NCBI RefSeq assembly: GCF_001939735.1
Contig: NZ_MJIL01000101.1
Location: 124,001-188,000 of the forward strand
Origin: Photobacterium proteolyticum
Lineage (GTDB): Bacteria > Pseudomonadota > Gammaproteobacteria > Enterobacterales > Vibrionaceae
Length of the DNA: 64,000 nt
Direction of reading: 5' to 3'
Positions 25,739 through 34,682 of this stretch are shown here, in pieces. Under the pieces are notes generated by a model. The model was given only the letters and a program-made list of their open reading frames with translations, searched no databases and was not told the origin of the DNA. Both the position numbers and the translations under genes were made by a program. Position 1 is the stretch's first letter, and each line of letters starts with the position of its first letter.

Positions 25739-26713
25739 TCAGAAAGTGGACTTGGTGCCAAACTGTTTGGCTGCGTAAGCCACACGCTCTTCCGGCGTCG
25801 GCGGGGTATTCGGGGTACCGAGGTTCTCGATGTGATGCAGACGGGGTAGCAAGCCACAGCCGTTGGCAGTCTGGATAGCCAGTCCGGGGCGCGCATTGAG
25901 TTCCAGCACCATCGGCCCCTGTATTTTATCCAGCACCATGTCGGTGCCCATGTATCCCAATCCGGCCATCTCCCAGGCGCTGGCAGCAAGGGTTAGCAAT
26001 TTATGCCAATTAGGAACGGCCAGCTCGCTAAGCAGTTTACCGGTATCCGGGTGGCGCTCGACCGGTTGATCGAACTGTACGGCCCGGATCGCCTTGCCGG
26101 TGGCAATATCGATACCGACCCCAACGGCCCCCTGGTGGAGGTTTGCCTTGCCGTCCGAGGCTGCCGTCGAGCAGCGCATCATGGCCATCACCGGATAGCC
26201 CTTGAAGACGATAACCCGGACATCGGGCACACCCTCATAGCTGAAACCGTCAAACACGTCATCAAACTGGATCAGGTTCTCGACCATGGCGACGTCATTC
26301 TTTCCACCGAGCGAAAAGAGGCCCGCCATGGTGTTGTTGATATGGCGCTCGACATCCTGCTTGTTGATCTCAACACCGGATGGCTTGGTGTAGACGCCAT
26401 CCTTATGCTTGGTAATCACTAAAATGCCCTTGCCGCCAGAGCCCTGGGCTGGTTTGATCACAAAGCCCGGCCAGTCTTTTACCATGTCGTGGATTTTCTT
26501 CACATCAACCTGGCTGTCAATAACGCCAATCAGCTCGGGAACGGTCGCTCCCGCCCGCTGGGCGATATGCTTGGTCTTGAGCTTGTCATCCACCAGCGGG
26601 TACAGGCTACGGTCGTTGTAGCGGCCGATATAGCTGTGGTTGCGCTGGTTCATGCCCATGATCCCGCGCTCACGTAGCTTGAACGGAGAGGTAAACTGTG
26701 AAAATAGAGACAT
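25739..26713 (-). CDS. RimK-like ATP-grasp ligase (alpha-L-glutamate ligase-like)
   Basis: 324 aa ATP-grasp enzyme. Motifs: FVIKPAQGSGGKGILVI (ATP loop), VMAMMRCST, and GPMVLELNARPGLAIQTANG with the metal-binding Glu/Asn near the C terminus. The family resembles RimK, which adds glutamate to a protein C terminus; the real substrate is unknown. It follows the 7TM protein gene by 3 bp, so the two are tightly co-expressed. No signal peptide: it acts in the cytoplasm. Confidence 0.88.
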   Translation of the reverse strand: MSLFSQFTSPFKLRERGIMGMNQRNHSYIGRYNDRSLYPLVDDKLKTKHIAQRAGATVPELIGVIDSQVDVKKIHDMVKDWPGFVIKPAQGSGGKGILVITKHKDGVYTKPSGVEINKQDVERHINNTMAGLFSLGGKNDVAMVENLIQFDDVFDGFSYEGVPDVRVIVFKGYPVMAMMRCSTAASDGKANLHQGAVGVGIDIATGKAIRAVQFDQPVERHPDTGKLLSELAVPNWHKLLTLAASAWEMAGLGYMGTDMVLDKIQGPMVLELNARPGLAIQTANGCGLLPRLHHIENLGTPNTPPTPEERVAYAAKQFGTKSTF

Positions 26714-26716
26714 AGT

Positions 26717-28222
26717 TTAGCTCTCCGCGAGTGGTTTAAAGCGACGAAGCTCACTGAGTCGGTAGCCTGTGTAGTTACCCAGCATCAGGATTAATGCCAG
26801 AATAATTAGCTGGATACCAATAAAGTTAAACGTCAGGTGGCGAACCAGGCCGTTAGTCATCGCCAGGTAGACCAGAATTGCGGTAAGCAGTGAGCCGCCA
26901 CCCTGGATCAGTACTTCCTTGGCACCTTCCTCCTCCCACAGGATCGACATACGCTCGATGGTCCATGACAGGATGATCATCGGGAAGAAGGTTATGGACA
27001 AGCCCTCAACCAAGCCGATCTTGAAGGCAACGACGGTAAAGACCGAAATGATCATGATAACCGTAATGATCACTGCGGATATTCGGGCAACCAGCAGCAG
27101 GTTGAGTTTCGACAGGTAGCTACGGATAACCAGGCCGGTACCGACAATCAGCAGGAAGCCGAGAATACCGGTGACTAGCTGAGTCTGAACAAAGGCAACC
27201 GCAATCAGAACCGGCATAAAGGTACCGGACGTTTTCAGGCCGACGATGATCCGCAGGAAGACGACAATCAGGGCACCGATCGGTACCAGCATGATGGTCT
27301 TGAACATCGCCTGTTCTTCAACCGGCAGACTGTGAATGGAGAAGTTCAGCAGATCTTCTGCCTGGACTTTTTCCCGGGTGGCCTGCTGTGGCGTGATGTC
27401 CTGGGCGATGATCGAGAAGCTGATATTGGAGTTACGGCCGCCAATGACATCCAGCAATGAGTGACCCTGCTGGTTCCATACCAGGATGTCATCAGGCTTG
27501 CCCTCCTGCCCGGTCTGGATATTGAACAGTTGCCATTTGGTACCGTCCCAGACTTCAACCATCGGATTGATACTTTGTCGGCGGCGACCGTCTTCAAGCA
27601 GCAGGCCGCCGACAATGCGCGCATGGATGTTTTCCAGCGACAGCAGGTTGATAATGGCCTGCTCGCGGCTCAGGCTGTTGAGCAGCAGCGAGGCATTCTG
27701 GTTGGTCTTGTCGTTGAACTGTTTGATGAGTTCGCGGGCGAGGGTGATATTGTCGGCAGACAGGCTGCGCGCCTGGCTAATCAGGGCCGTTGCTGCTGTT
27801 TGCTGCGGGTTATCCAGGCTGACAGAGACTGTTGCACCTTTCGGAGGCTCGGCAGAGAAGGTTGCCTGCTGGTCAACCAGCATTTGGGTTTTGTAGTAGA
27901 GGATTTGCTTACCGCTGGCTTCACGGATCGACCACTCGGCTCGGCGTCCCATGTCGGTATCAATCAGGGCAACGCCATAGCCTGGTGACGACGTGCTCTC
28001 GTCGATGAGGGTAAAGCCCTGCTGGGTTTCCGGGGCCGCCATTGAGACTTTGACCGGATCGCCGATAGCATCAAACTCGATACGCGCTTCCAACTCCCAT
28101 AACGCGCGCTCTTCACCTGGTGTCCACGGCACACCGTAGACATCATGACGGTACATGCTCAGCGCAGCCCCGGCAATGACGAGCAAGGTGATTAAGAAAT
28201 AAAACGGAATTCTTGACGTCAT
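26717..28222 (-). CDS. Transglutaminase-like protein fused to seven transmembrane helices
   Basis: 501 aa. One N-terminal TM (about 7-25) is followed by a large periplasmic region (about 28-320) containing a transglutaminase-like fold (INLLSLENIHARIVGGLLLEDGRR, VEVWDGTKWQLFNIQTGQEG) without an obvious catalytic Cys, so probably inactive. From about 325 to 495 come seven hydrophobic helices. It is known as an inactive-transglutaminase/7TM family and regularly accompanies an ATP-grasp ligase and a retropepsin-like protease, as here. It may recognise or pass on a peptide product (inference). Confidence 0.85.
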   Translation of the reverse strand: MTSRIPFYFLITLLVIAGAALSMYRHDVYGVPWTPGEERALWELEARIEFDAIGDPVKVSMAAPETQQGFTLIDESTSSPGYGVALIDTDMGRRAEWSIREASGKQILYYKTQMLVDQQATFSAEPPKGATVSVSLDNPQQTAATALISQARSLSADNITLARELIKQFNDKTNQNASLLLNSLSREQAIINLLSLENIHARIVGGLLLEDGRRRQSINPMVEVWDGTKWQLFNIQTGQEGKPDDILVWNQQGHSLLDVIGGRNSNISFSIIAQDITPQQATREKVQAEDLLNFSIHSLPVEEQAMFKTIMLVPIGALIVVFLRIIVGLKTSGTFMPVLIAVAFVQTQLVTGILGFLLIVGTGLVIRSYLSKLNLLLVARISAVIITVIMIISVFTVVAFKIGLVEGLSITFFPMIILSWTIERMSILWEEEGAKEVLIQGGGSLLTAILVYLAMTNGLVRHLTFNFIGIQLIILALILMLGNYTGYRLSELRRFKPLAES

Positions 28223-28236
28223 GGCATCCTCATCAA

Positions 28237-29007
28237 TTAATTAGTCGTTGTTAGTATTTGTTGCTCATTCATTCCCTGAACGAACTTTTTGCCGACATCA
28301 ACTAAGGCGATATCTTTGAAGAACTCGCGGCCAAGCAACACCGGGTAGGTCATGTGGCTGCGATCAGCCAGCGTAAACTGGGCTTTTTCGTGCAACTGTC
28401 CAAGTTTGACCCAGGCTTCGATAACTGGCCGGCGCTCTGCCTGTTCCGCTGTCGACTGACGAACTTTTACCCAGCGTACAACCGGGGCTTCGACAATTTC
28501 GCTATTATCACCGTTTCCTTCAAATGTATGGTTTAGATTGAAACGAGCCCACTCTTTTCCATCACGTTCGAAGATCTGAATATCGATTGCATTGAGAGAG
28601 GATGTCGTTGCACCAGTATCGATTCTGGCTTTGAAGAATGATTGTATTGAGTCTAGCCAAACCCATTCTTCCTCGCCCAATATGACTTTACCGTGAGCCA
28701 CTTTGGTATCAATAACCGGCTCTGCAGCGGCAACGGCTTCCTCTTCTTCAACCATCGTCTCGACTACCGGAGCAACATGTACCGGCGGCCGTGACAATTC
28801 TTCTGAAATTGATGATAACTCTTTTTCTAGATTAGCAATATATTCATTTTGTTCATTAATTTGCTGAATCATTGTCGCAAATTGAAAATTAACACGCTCT
28901 TCCATCGTATTGATGGCGTTCATTGTTTTTTCATGATTGGCTGATTGCGTGAGAGTGCAGCCGGAAAGTAAAGCAATAGTGAGTAATGGCACACAGCGGC
29001 GAAGCAT
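28237..29007 (-). CDS. Lipoprotein with retropepsin-like (RimB/ATP-dependent zinc protease family) domain
   Basis: 256 aa. A lipobox LLSGC puts the lipidated Cys at residue 17, so it is anchored to a membrane facing the periplasm. A coiled-coil stretch covers about 20-72 and an acidic linker follows. The C-terminal domain (about 105-250) has the aspartic-protease-like motif ARIDTGATTSSLNA (Asp130, Thr131, Gly132) and LLGREFF. The family was once called zinc protease and is related to retropepsins. It is first in a three-gene operon, 14 bp before the 7TM gene. Confidence 0.85.
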   Translation of the reverse strand: MLRRCVPLLTIALLSGCTLTQSANHEKTMNAINTMEERVNFQFATMIQQINEQNEYIANLEKELSSISEELSRPPVHVAPVVETMVEEEEAVAAAEPVIDTKVAHGKVILGEEEWVWLDSIQSFFKARIDTGATTSSLNAIDIQIFERDGKEWARFNLNHTFEGNGDNSEIVEAPVVRWVKVRQSTAEQAERRPVIEAWVKLGQLHEKAQFTLADRSHMTYPVLLGREFFKDIALVDVGKKFVQGMNEQQILTTTN

Positions 29008-29065
29008 TATGTCTCCTAGAAGTACTTCTTATTTTTCTATAGGCGGCAATATTTTAACGTACAAA

Positions 29066-29088
29066 AAGGGATGCGAATAGCATCCCTT
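29066..29088 (-). terminator. cmoAB terminator
   Basis: AAGGGATGC / GCATCCCTT, 9-bp stem and 5-nt loop, followed by TTTTT on the minus strand, just past the cmoB stop. Confidence 0.8.
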
Positions 29089-29096
29089 GTCAATAG

Positions 29097-30071
29097 TTAG
29101 TCAGGATTTCTGGCCACCAGGACCGCCCGTTTGGGGGCTGGGTAGCCTTCTATTGTCAGGCTTGGGTTTTGCGGGTCTAAATATTCAGGAAGTGAATTGT
29201 TGGTCATCCAGTCAGTCGACCTTTGCTCGTCGGTTGTGGTGACACATTCGTCGACAATGCGAACGTCCTCAAAACCACATTTCTCCATCCACACCTTGAG
29301 TGCTTTTGCCGACGGGAAGAAGTAGACATTGTGCATCTGGGCATAGCGGCCGGTTGGTACCAGGACGTCATTTTCATCGCCCTCGATAACCAGGGTTTCA
29401 AGAATAACTTCGCCACCTTTACGCAACTGGTTCTTTAGCTGAATGATATGATCAAGCGGTGAGCGGCGGTGATACAGCACGCCCATGCTGAATACAGTGT
29501 CAAAGGCTTTCAGCTCCGGCAGCTGCTCGATGCCGAGCGGTAGCAGAAATGCACGGTTATCCTGGCCCATCAGGCGGCGTATGGCCTCGAACTGGATCAG
29601 GAACAGATTAGACGGGTCGATACCCACAGTCAGTTTGGCACCTTCACCCAGCATGCGCCACATGTGGTAGCCGTTGCCGCAGCCGACATCAAGCACCGTC
29701 CGCCCTTTTAGTGGCGAGATATGCGGCAGGACGCGATCCCATTTCCAGTCTGAGCGCCATTCGGTGTCAATGTGGATGCCGTGCATGTTGTACGGCCCTT
29801 TGCGCCAAGGATGAAGCAGGCGAAGCAGGCTTTCCAGACGTTTCTGTTCGCCATCGGCAATTCCGTCTTCATAACAGACACTGACTTCATTTTTCAGGTC
29901 GATGATATCAGGCGTGGCAGTCGGGAATTTTTGCAGTGCGCGCATCCAGCGGCCCATGTCGCCATGCTCGGCCGCTTCCCAGTCACTTAGCTGCTTAGGC
30001 AGTGTATTGAGCCAGGGACGCAGTGTTTCATGTTGGGCAATGAGTTGATAAAACTCAGAAAAACTAAACAT
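29097..30071 (-). CDS. cmoB: tRNA U34 carboxymethyltransferase CmoB
   Basis: 324 aa, matching the E. coli length. It transfers the carboxymethyl group from carboxy-SAM (made by CmoA) to 5-hydroxyuridine 34 of certain tRNAs, forming cmo5U. The methyltransferase core shows VLDVGCGNGYHMWRM and FDTVFSMGVLYHRRSPLDH. The frame stays open 63 codons upstream of the chosen ATG, but that part overlaps cmoA; MFSFSEFYQLI at 30071 is the homologous start. Co-transcribed with cmoA. Confidence 0.96.
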   Translation of the reverse strand: MFSFSEFYQLIAQHETLRPWLNTLPKQLSDWEAAEHGDMGRWMRALQKFPTATPDIIDLKNEVSVCYEDGIADGEQKRLESLLRLLHPWRKGPYNMHGIHIDTEWRSDWKWDRVLPHISPLKGRTVLDVGCGNGYHMWRMLGEGAKLTVGIDPSNLFLIQFEAIRRLMGQDNRAFLLPLGIEQLPELKAFDTVFSMGVLYHRRSPLDHIIQLKNQLRKGGEVILETLVIEGDENDVLVPTGRYAQMHNVYFFPSAKALKVWMEKCGFEDVRIVDECVTTTDEQRSTDWMTNNSLPEYLDPQNPSLTIEGYPAPKRAVLVARNPD

Positions 30072-30087
30072 AGTGGAACGAAATACC

Positions 30088-30816
30088 TTATTTAATGGCG
30101 AACATAGAGCCGAAGTTGAAGCATTGGAACCAGACTTCAGAGCTGCTGAAACCGATATCGGCAAAGCGCTGCTTATGGGTGTCGATGCTATCAGGGCGCA
30201 TGACATTTTCAATGGCACTGCGCTTTTGGCTGATTTCCAGCTCGCTGTAGCCATTGGCACGTTTGAAATCGTGGTGGAGATCGATCAGCAGCTCGTGGGA
30301 GCGCTCATCGTCAAAAATGTACTTTTCAGACAGGATTAGAATGCCACCGGGACGCAGGCCGGCAAAGATTTTTTCCAGCAGTGCCTGACGATCTTCCGGT
30401 ACCAGAAACTGCAGAGTGAAGTTCAGCACCACGACCGAGGCATCGCTGATGTCAATATCGCGGATATCGGCTTCGATAACTTGTACCGGGGTGTCAGAGC
30501 GGTAGGCGTCGATATGCAGACGGCAACGTTCAACCATGGCCGCAGAGTTATCAACGGCAATGATCTCGCAACCTTCCTGGTTGATGTGGCGGCGCATAGA
30601 TAAGGTTGCGGCACCCAGGGAGCAGCCCAGATCATAGATTTTGGAGTGTGGCTTGGCAAAGCGTTCGGCCAGCATGCCGATTGCAGAGATGATATTGCTG
30701 TAGCCAGGTACAGAGCGTTGGATCATATCCGGAAACACTTCAGCAACGCGTTCATCAAATGTGAAATCGCCGAGCTTTTCTATTGGCGCAGCAAAAATGT
30801 TGTCGTGGCCTGCCAT
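30088..30816 (-). CDS. cmoA: Carboxy-S-adenosyl-L-methionine synthase CmoA
   Basis: 242 aa Rossmann-fold enzyme that makes carboxy-SAM from SAM and prephenate for CmoB. Signature segments FDERVAEVFPDMIQRSVPGYSNII and YDLGCSLGAATLSMRR are present. I take the ATG at 30816 (AGAGG 9 nt upstream) rather than the GTG two codons earlier. cmoA precedes cmoB by 16 bp. Confidence 0.96.
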   Translation of the reverse strand: MAGHDNIFAAPIEKLGDFTFDERVAEVFPDMIQRSVPGYSNIISAIGMLAERFAKPHSKIYDLGCSLGAATLSMRRHINQEGCEIIAVDNSAAMVERCRLHIDAYRSDTPVQVIEADIRDIDISDASVVVLNFTLQFLVPEDRQALLEKIFAGLRPGGILILSEKYIFDDERSHELLIDLHHDFKRANGYSELEISQKRSAIENVMRPDSIDTHKQRFADIGFSSSEVWFQCFNFGSMFAIK

Positions 30817-31357
30817 TCTCACGAACCTCTTATCATGTATAAAGAACTGGGATCCCTAGATTCAATTCGGGCGATCCATCACCGTCTGAAAGGTCGCGTA
30901 TTGTAGAGAAAATGTGGCCATTTGTCTTTAGTGAATTGCTTCCCCTATCAGAACGACAATATGAACTTGGGTTACATGGCTCAGATTTGCAGTACACGAT
31001 GTTTTGAAAGAAGGCCCACATTATAGAAATAACCATTTAGCATGATGGAGAGTAATTCATTCCTAGATGGTGTTTAGAATAAAGTAATTCTCAATTTCGT
31101 ATATTTATTTATTGTGAAAAATAGTGAGGTGAAAGAGGTGGCGGATATGCAATCAAGTGTTTTGTTTTTATCGGTATATATATTATAAGTGATTATAAGG
31201 ATTTTTATATGACACAGGTTTAGCAATAATCACTTATATCTTTATCATTAATTTGAGGTCCGTCAACTTTATAACTGCTGTCATAATTTTGTTGGTTTTG
31301 TTTTCGTAATTAATCGTTACAGTGGATTTGAATGAGTAGTAAAGAAAAGGAAGTTCA
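30817..31357. other. Divergent intergenic region cmoA / chemoreceptor
   Basis: 541 bp, AT-rich especially at 31040-31330. It must hold the promoters of cmoA and the chemoreceptor gene. No RNA gene, palindrome or convincing reading frame was seen. Confidence 0.5.
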
Positions 31358-33298
31358 ATGAAACTACAACAACAATTAATAAGTGGCTTTGGCTTACTAA
31401 TAGTTCTGTTACTTGCACTGTCTATCTCATCATTCTTTCGGTTTAGTACGACACTGGATGGGTTTGTTGAGTATAGAGGCCTTGCAATATCAAGTGTCTC
31501 TTCAGGTCGCATTCAAGCCAATATTTTAGAGGCGCGATTAGCGGCTAGTAAATATATAAAAAATCAGTCAGAAGATCTGAAGCAAGCGATTAACAATCGT
31601 ATCGATATCGCCATGGGGTTGTTGGACCAGGAGCTGGCGGCTGAGTTGGAGCCGGAGCTACGACGCCGATTCCAGGACATTAAAACGGGAGTCGAGAACT
31701 ATCAGCAAGGTTTTGATCAAGTAGAAACCCTAATAGAAGAGCGTCATCAAACTGTCGAGAACAGGCTTGATCCTAATGGTTTAACCATGCGGAAAATGCT
31801 AACTGATATTGCACACACTGCATATGATGATGGTGATTTAGAAGCGGCCTTCTATTCCGGTGAATTACAGGAAAGTGTCATGTTAGCGCGGCTATATGTG
31901 ACTAAATATCTGGTAAGTAATGATGCTGCGGATAAAGAAAGAGCATTATTAGAATTTGATAATATTAAACGTCGCGCTGGAGAATTAATTAATCAGATTC
32001 AAAACCCCAAGCGAATTGAGTTATTTGGAAGTTTTGAAAAATCCTTTTCTGCTTATCGGGTTGCATTTAACGATACGTCAGACATTATCGAGAAAAGAAA
32101 TAACTTGGTGGCTGAAGTTTTAGATGTGGTCGGGCGAGAATCGGCTGCCTCAATTGAAGAGATAAAGTTAGAGGCAAAGAAACATCAGGATGAAATTGGC
32201 CCCGCTTTACAGAGTGATATTATTAATACCAAGTATATATTAACTATTTTATCTATAGTATCTGTCATTATTGGTTTGTTATCTGCTTTATATATCTACA
32301 AAGGCGTGATGCGTGTTGTGGGTGGCGAACCAAGCCAGATAGCAGAAATGGTGAAGAAAGTCTCCGAGGGAGATCTAACCTCTGATTTTACTGTCAGTGG
32401 GAAAGAAACCGGTATTTACGCCAATACAATTGCTATGCACCGGGAATTGAAGCGGATAATCGCAGGCTTTCACTCTATTTCTGACAATGTCTCCTCGGCA
32501 TCGGTCGAGCTGACGGCAGTGATGGCGGAGTCTAAGGCCAATTCGGAGCAGGAGCTTGCTCAGGTGGAGCAGGTGGCAACGGCGGTGAACGAGTTATCCA
32601 GTACCGCGGCAGAGGTCAGTGCCAATGCTGCCAGCGCTGAAGAAGCGGCGAATGTGGCGGGAAGAAATGTTGCCGACGGACAGCAAGCCTTGCAGCGTTC
32701 GGATAAGATTTCGGAACCAATTAATAGTTCGGTGCAAGAGTCAACACAAATCGTCAATCAGCTCAAAGACTACTCGAATGAAATTGGTAGTGTGGTTGAT
32801 GTGATTAATGGGATCTCCGAGCAAACAAACCTGTTGGCACTGAATGCGGCTATTGAGGCGGCTCGGGCCGGAGAGCAGGGACGTGGATTTGCTGTGGTAG
32901 CTGATGAGGTACGCTCGCTAGCGGCCAAGACGCAGCAGTCGACCATTGATATTCAAGAGATTATTTCCCAGCTTCAAAGTCAGGCTCAAAAAGCGGATGA
33001 CTTTATGCAGTCCAATGCCGAGCTGATTGCGGAATCGCTGGTTATCACTCAGCAAGTCGGTGAGGCGTTTAGTAGTATTTCCAGCTCCGTCGCCCAGATA
33101 TCGGAGCTCAATACCTTGGTCGCGACAGCTTCTGAAGAGCAATCAGGTGTGACCAAGGAGATCTCCGAGAACGTTGAAACGACGTCTGAGATTGTCCATC
33201 AGAATGTGAGCGGCATTACTCAGAGTTCCCATGCAAGCGAAGAGCTATCGCGTTTGTCCGAAGAGCAGAAGTCGCTATTGGCGTACTTTAAAGTGTAG
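31358..33298 (+). CDS. Methyl-accepting chemotaxis protein with HBM-type sensor domain
   Basis: 646 aa. TM1 (about 8-27) and TM2 (about 290-312) bracket a ~260-residue all-helical periplasmic domain whose length fits the helical bimodular (HBM) type known from McpS, a TCA-intermediate receptor. A HAMP-like linker follows, then a signalling domain with the conserved hairpin tip (NLLALNAAIEAARAGEQGRG around 490-510). No C-terminal CheR-binding pentapeptide is present. AAGGA precedes the ATG. The ligand is unknown. Confidence 0.9.
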   Translation: MKLQQQLISGFGLLIVLLLALSISSFFRFSTTLDGFVEYRGLAISSVSSGRIQANILEARLAASKYIKNQSEDLKQAINNRIDIAMGLLDQELAAELEPELRRRFQDIKTGVENYQQGFDQVETLIEERHQTVENRLDPNGLTMRKMLTDIAHTAYDDGDLEAAFYSGELQESVMLARLYVTKYLVSNDAADKERALLEFDNIKRRAGELINQIQNPKRIELFGSFEKSFSAYRVAFNDTSDIIEKRNNLVAEVLDVVGRESAASIEEIKLEAKKHQDEIGPALQSDIINTKYILTILSIVSVIIGLLSALYIYKGVMRVVGGEPSQIAEMVKKVSEGDLTSDFTVSGKETGIYANTIAMHRELKRIIAGFHSISDNVSSASVELTAVMAESKANSEQELAQVEQVATAVNELSSTAAEVSANAASAEEAANVAGRNVADGQQALQRSDKISEPINSSVQESTQIVNQLKDYSNEIGSVVDVINGISEQTNLLALNAAIEAARAGEQGRGFAVVADEVRSLAAKTQQSTIDIQEIISQLQSQAQKADDFMQSNAELIAESLVITQQVGEAFSSISSSVAQISELNTLVATASEEQSGVTKEISENVETTSEIVHQNVSGITQSSHASEELSRLSEEQKSLLAYFKV

Positions 33299-33420
33299 CG
33301 ATTGAAGCAAAGTGATTGGTTGTTACTGATAGCGGCGATAACCGCGCTTAATCATCCGAAGAGTTGCCCTTGCCACTGGCAGGGGGGGACTTTGGGGCGG
33401 TTGGCTATATTGGACTACAG

Positions 33421-33455
33421 GTTGTTATGGCTATGTCGATAGCCACAACTCTTTG
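33421..33455 (+). terminator. Possible terminator between chemoreceptor and yecE
   Basis: GTTGT-TAT-GGCTAT / ATAGCCACAAC forms a bulged hairpin, followed by a mixed T-rich stretch. It lies between convergent genes; the T tract is weak. Confidence 0.4.
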
Positions 33456-33465
33456 TTATTCAAGG

Positions 33466-34353
33466 TTATAGCAAATCAAATTGCGGATTGGCCTCGGTTT
33501 TCGGGGGAAGCTTGTGATCCGGTAGCTGGAGTGAACCGGACATTTGCTGCTGTAATTGTGCGTAGAGACGGACGGCCAGCTCCGGAGCATGGTTGTTGTC
33601 GGGTGTGTGGATAAAAAGATAGGGCTGCTTGCCATTGTCCAGCCATGCGGGCAGGCGTTTAAGCCAGTTGGCAAAGAACGCATCATTGCTGGGATCGTCA
33701 GGATGGCCGATAAACCGGATCATCGGGTTATCGGCTGTCGCAATGGCATGCACCGGAATCTGTGGCTTTTTCTGATGGGCATCAATGACGGCCTCGGAAG
33801 TCGGCGGGGCGGCAAAGACCGGGCGGCTATCCATAATAATGCGGTTGGCCTTGTTGTTGACCAGTAGCCGGTTCAGTGCTTTTTCTTCTTCCCCTTTGGC
33901 AAAGAAAGCTGGATGGCGGACCTCGACACCACAGGTAAAGTGAGTGGGCAGTTTTTGCAGGAACTTTTCAAGGGCTGGCAGAGCCTGCGGGCCGAAGTGG
34001 GCGGGCAGCTGAATTTTCCACAGCCCGACCTTTTCTTCGAGCGGACTCATCACCGTCAGAAAATCTGCCAATAGCTGATCACAATGCATCAGCTGGTTCT
34101 GGTGGGTGATGGCAGACGGTAGCTTGAAGGTAAAGCGAAAGTCATCTGGTGTCGTGTCATGCCATTTGCGGACTGTCGTGATGGCCGGCGTTGCGTAGAA
34201 GGTGGTATTGCCTTCTACGGTATCAAAGGTCTCTGCATAGCGGGCAAGGCGCTCACCGGTCTTGCAGCCTGTACCATACAGGCTCTGCTGCCAGTGGCTG
34301 TGGGACCACATGGCCAAACCAAGACGCAGTGGGCGGGCAGAAAGTACAGGCAT
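33466..34353 (-). CDS. yecE: DUF72 family protein YecE
   Basis: 295 aa TIM-barrel-like protein of the DUF72/YecE family. Typical segments: AETFDTVEGNTTFYA, FTFKLPSAITH, VEVRHPAFF, YLFIHTPDNNHAPELA. Biochemical role is not established. In E. coli yecE lies in the same aspS-cmoAB neighbourhood. The ATG at 34353 is chosen over a TTG two codons before; Shine-Dalgarno is weak. Confidence 0.88.
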   Translation of the reverse strand: MPVLSARPLRLGLAMWSHSHWQQSLYGTGCKTGERLARYAETFDTVEGNTTFYATPAITTVRKWHDTTPDDFRFTFKLPSAITHQNQLMHCDQLLADFLTVMSPLEEKVGLWKIQLPAHFGPQALPALEKFLQKLPTHFTCGVEVRHPAFFAKGEEEKALNRLLVNNKANRIIMDSRPVFAAPPTSEAVIDAHQKKPQIPVHAIATADNPMIRFIGHPDDPSNDAFFANWLKRLPAWLDNGKQPYLFIHTPDNNHAPELAVRLYAQLQQQMSGSLQLPDHKLPPKTEANPQFDLL

Positions 34354-34682
34354 AATCAAAACCGTGTATTTGGTTGAAATTGAATCAATGGCTGAGACGT
34401 CGAAATGCTGCTAATGATTCATTGTGAATAGTTTGTTTGCGGTAAGTCAATCATCGCCCAAAAGAATAGGGGATTTTTGCTTGATTTCGGGGCGCTATTT
34501 TTCCTACAGTGACGTTTTTGCTTTATAATACCTCGTTATTTTTGCCTCTCGGCCAGTGTTAATCCCCTATTTCGGATAAAGATTGAGCATTCTGGGCCGG
34601 GATTGAATCAGCCTGTGAAGGAAAGTGACTAGCAAATCTAGTTCACCCACAGGATAGTAAGTAAACAGATCGGGAATTTCAT
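34354..34682 (+). promoter_or_regulatory. yecE/aspS divergent region with aspS promoter
   Basis: 329 bp. A perfect -10 TATAAT lies at 34524-34529; the -35 is poor (TTCCTA at 34501-34506, 17-bp spacing). This would give aspS a leader of about 150 nt. No T-box-like structure was recognised. Confidence 0.4.

Noticed and set aside
30072..30260. 63-codon N-terminal extension of cmoB
   Set aside because: It overlaps the cmoA coding end in another frame; the family start is MFSFSEF at 30071.
31234..31512. 92-aa minus-strand frame at the chemoreceptor start
   Set aside because: Overlaps the start of a solid gene, AT-rich composition, no start context.
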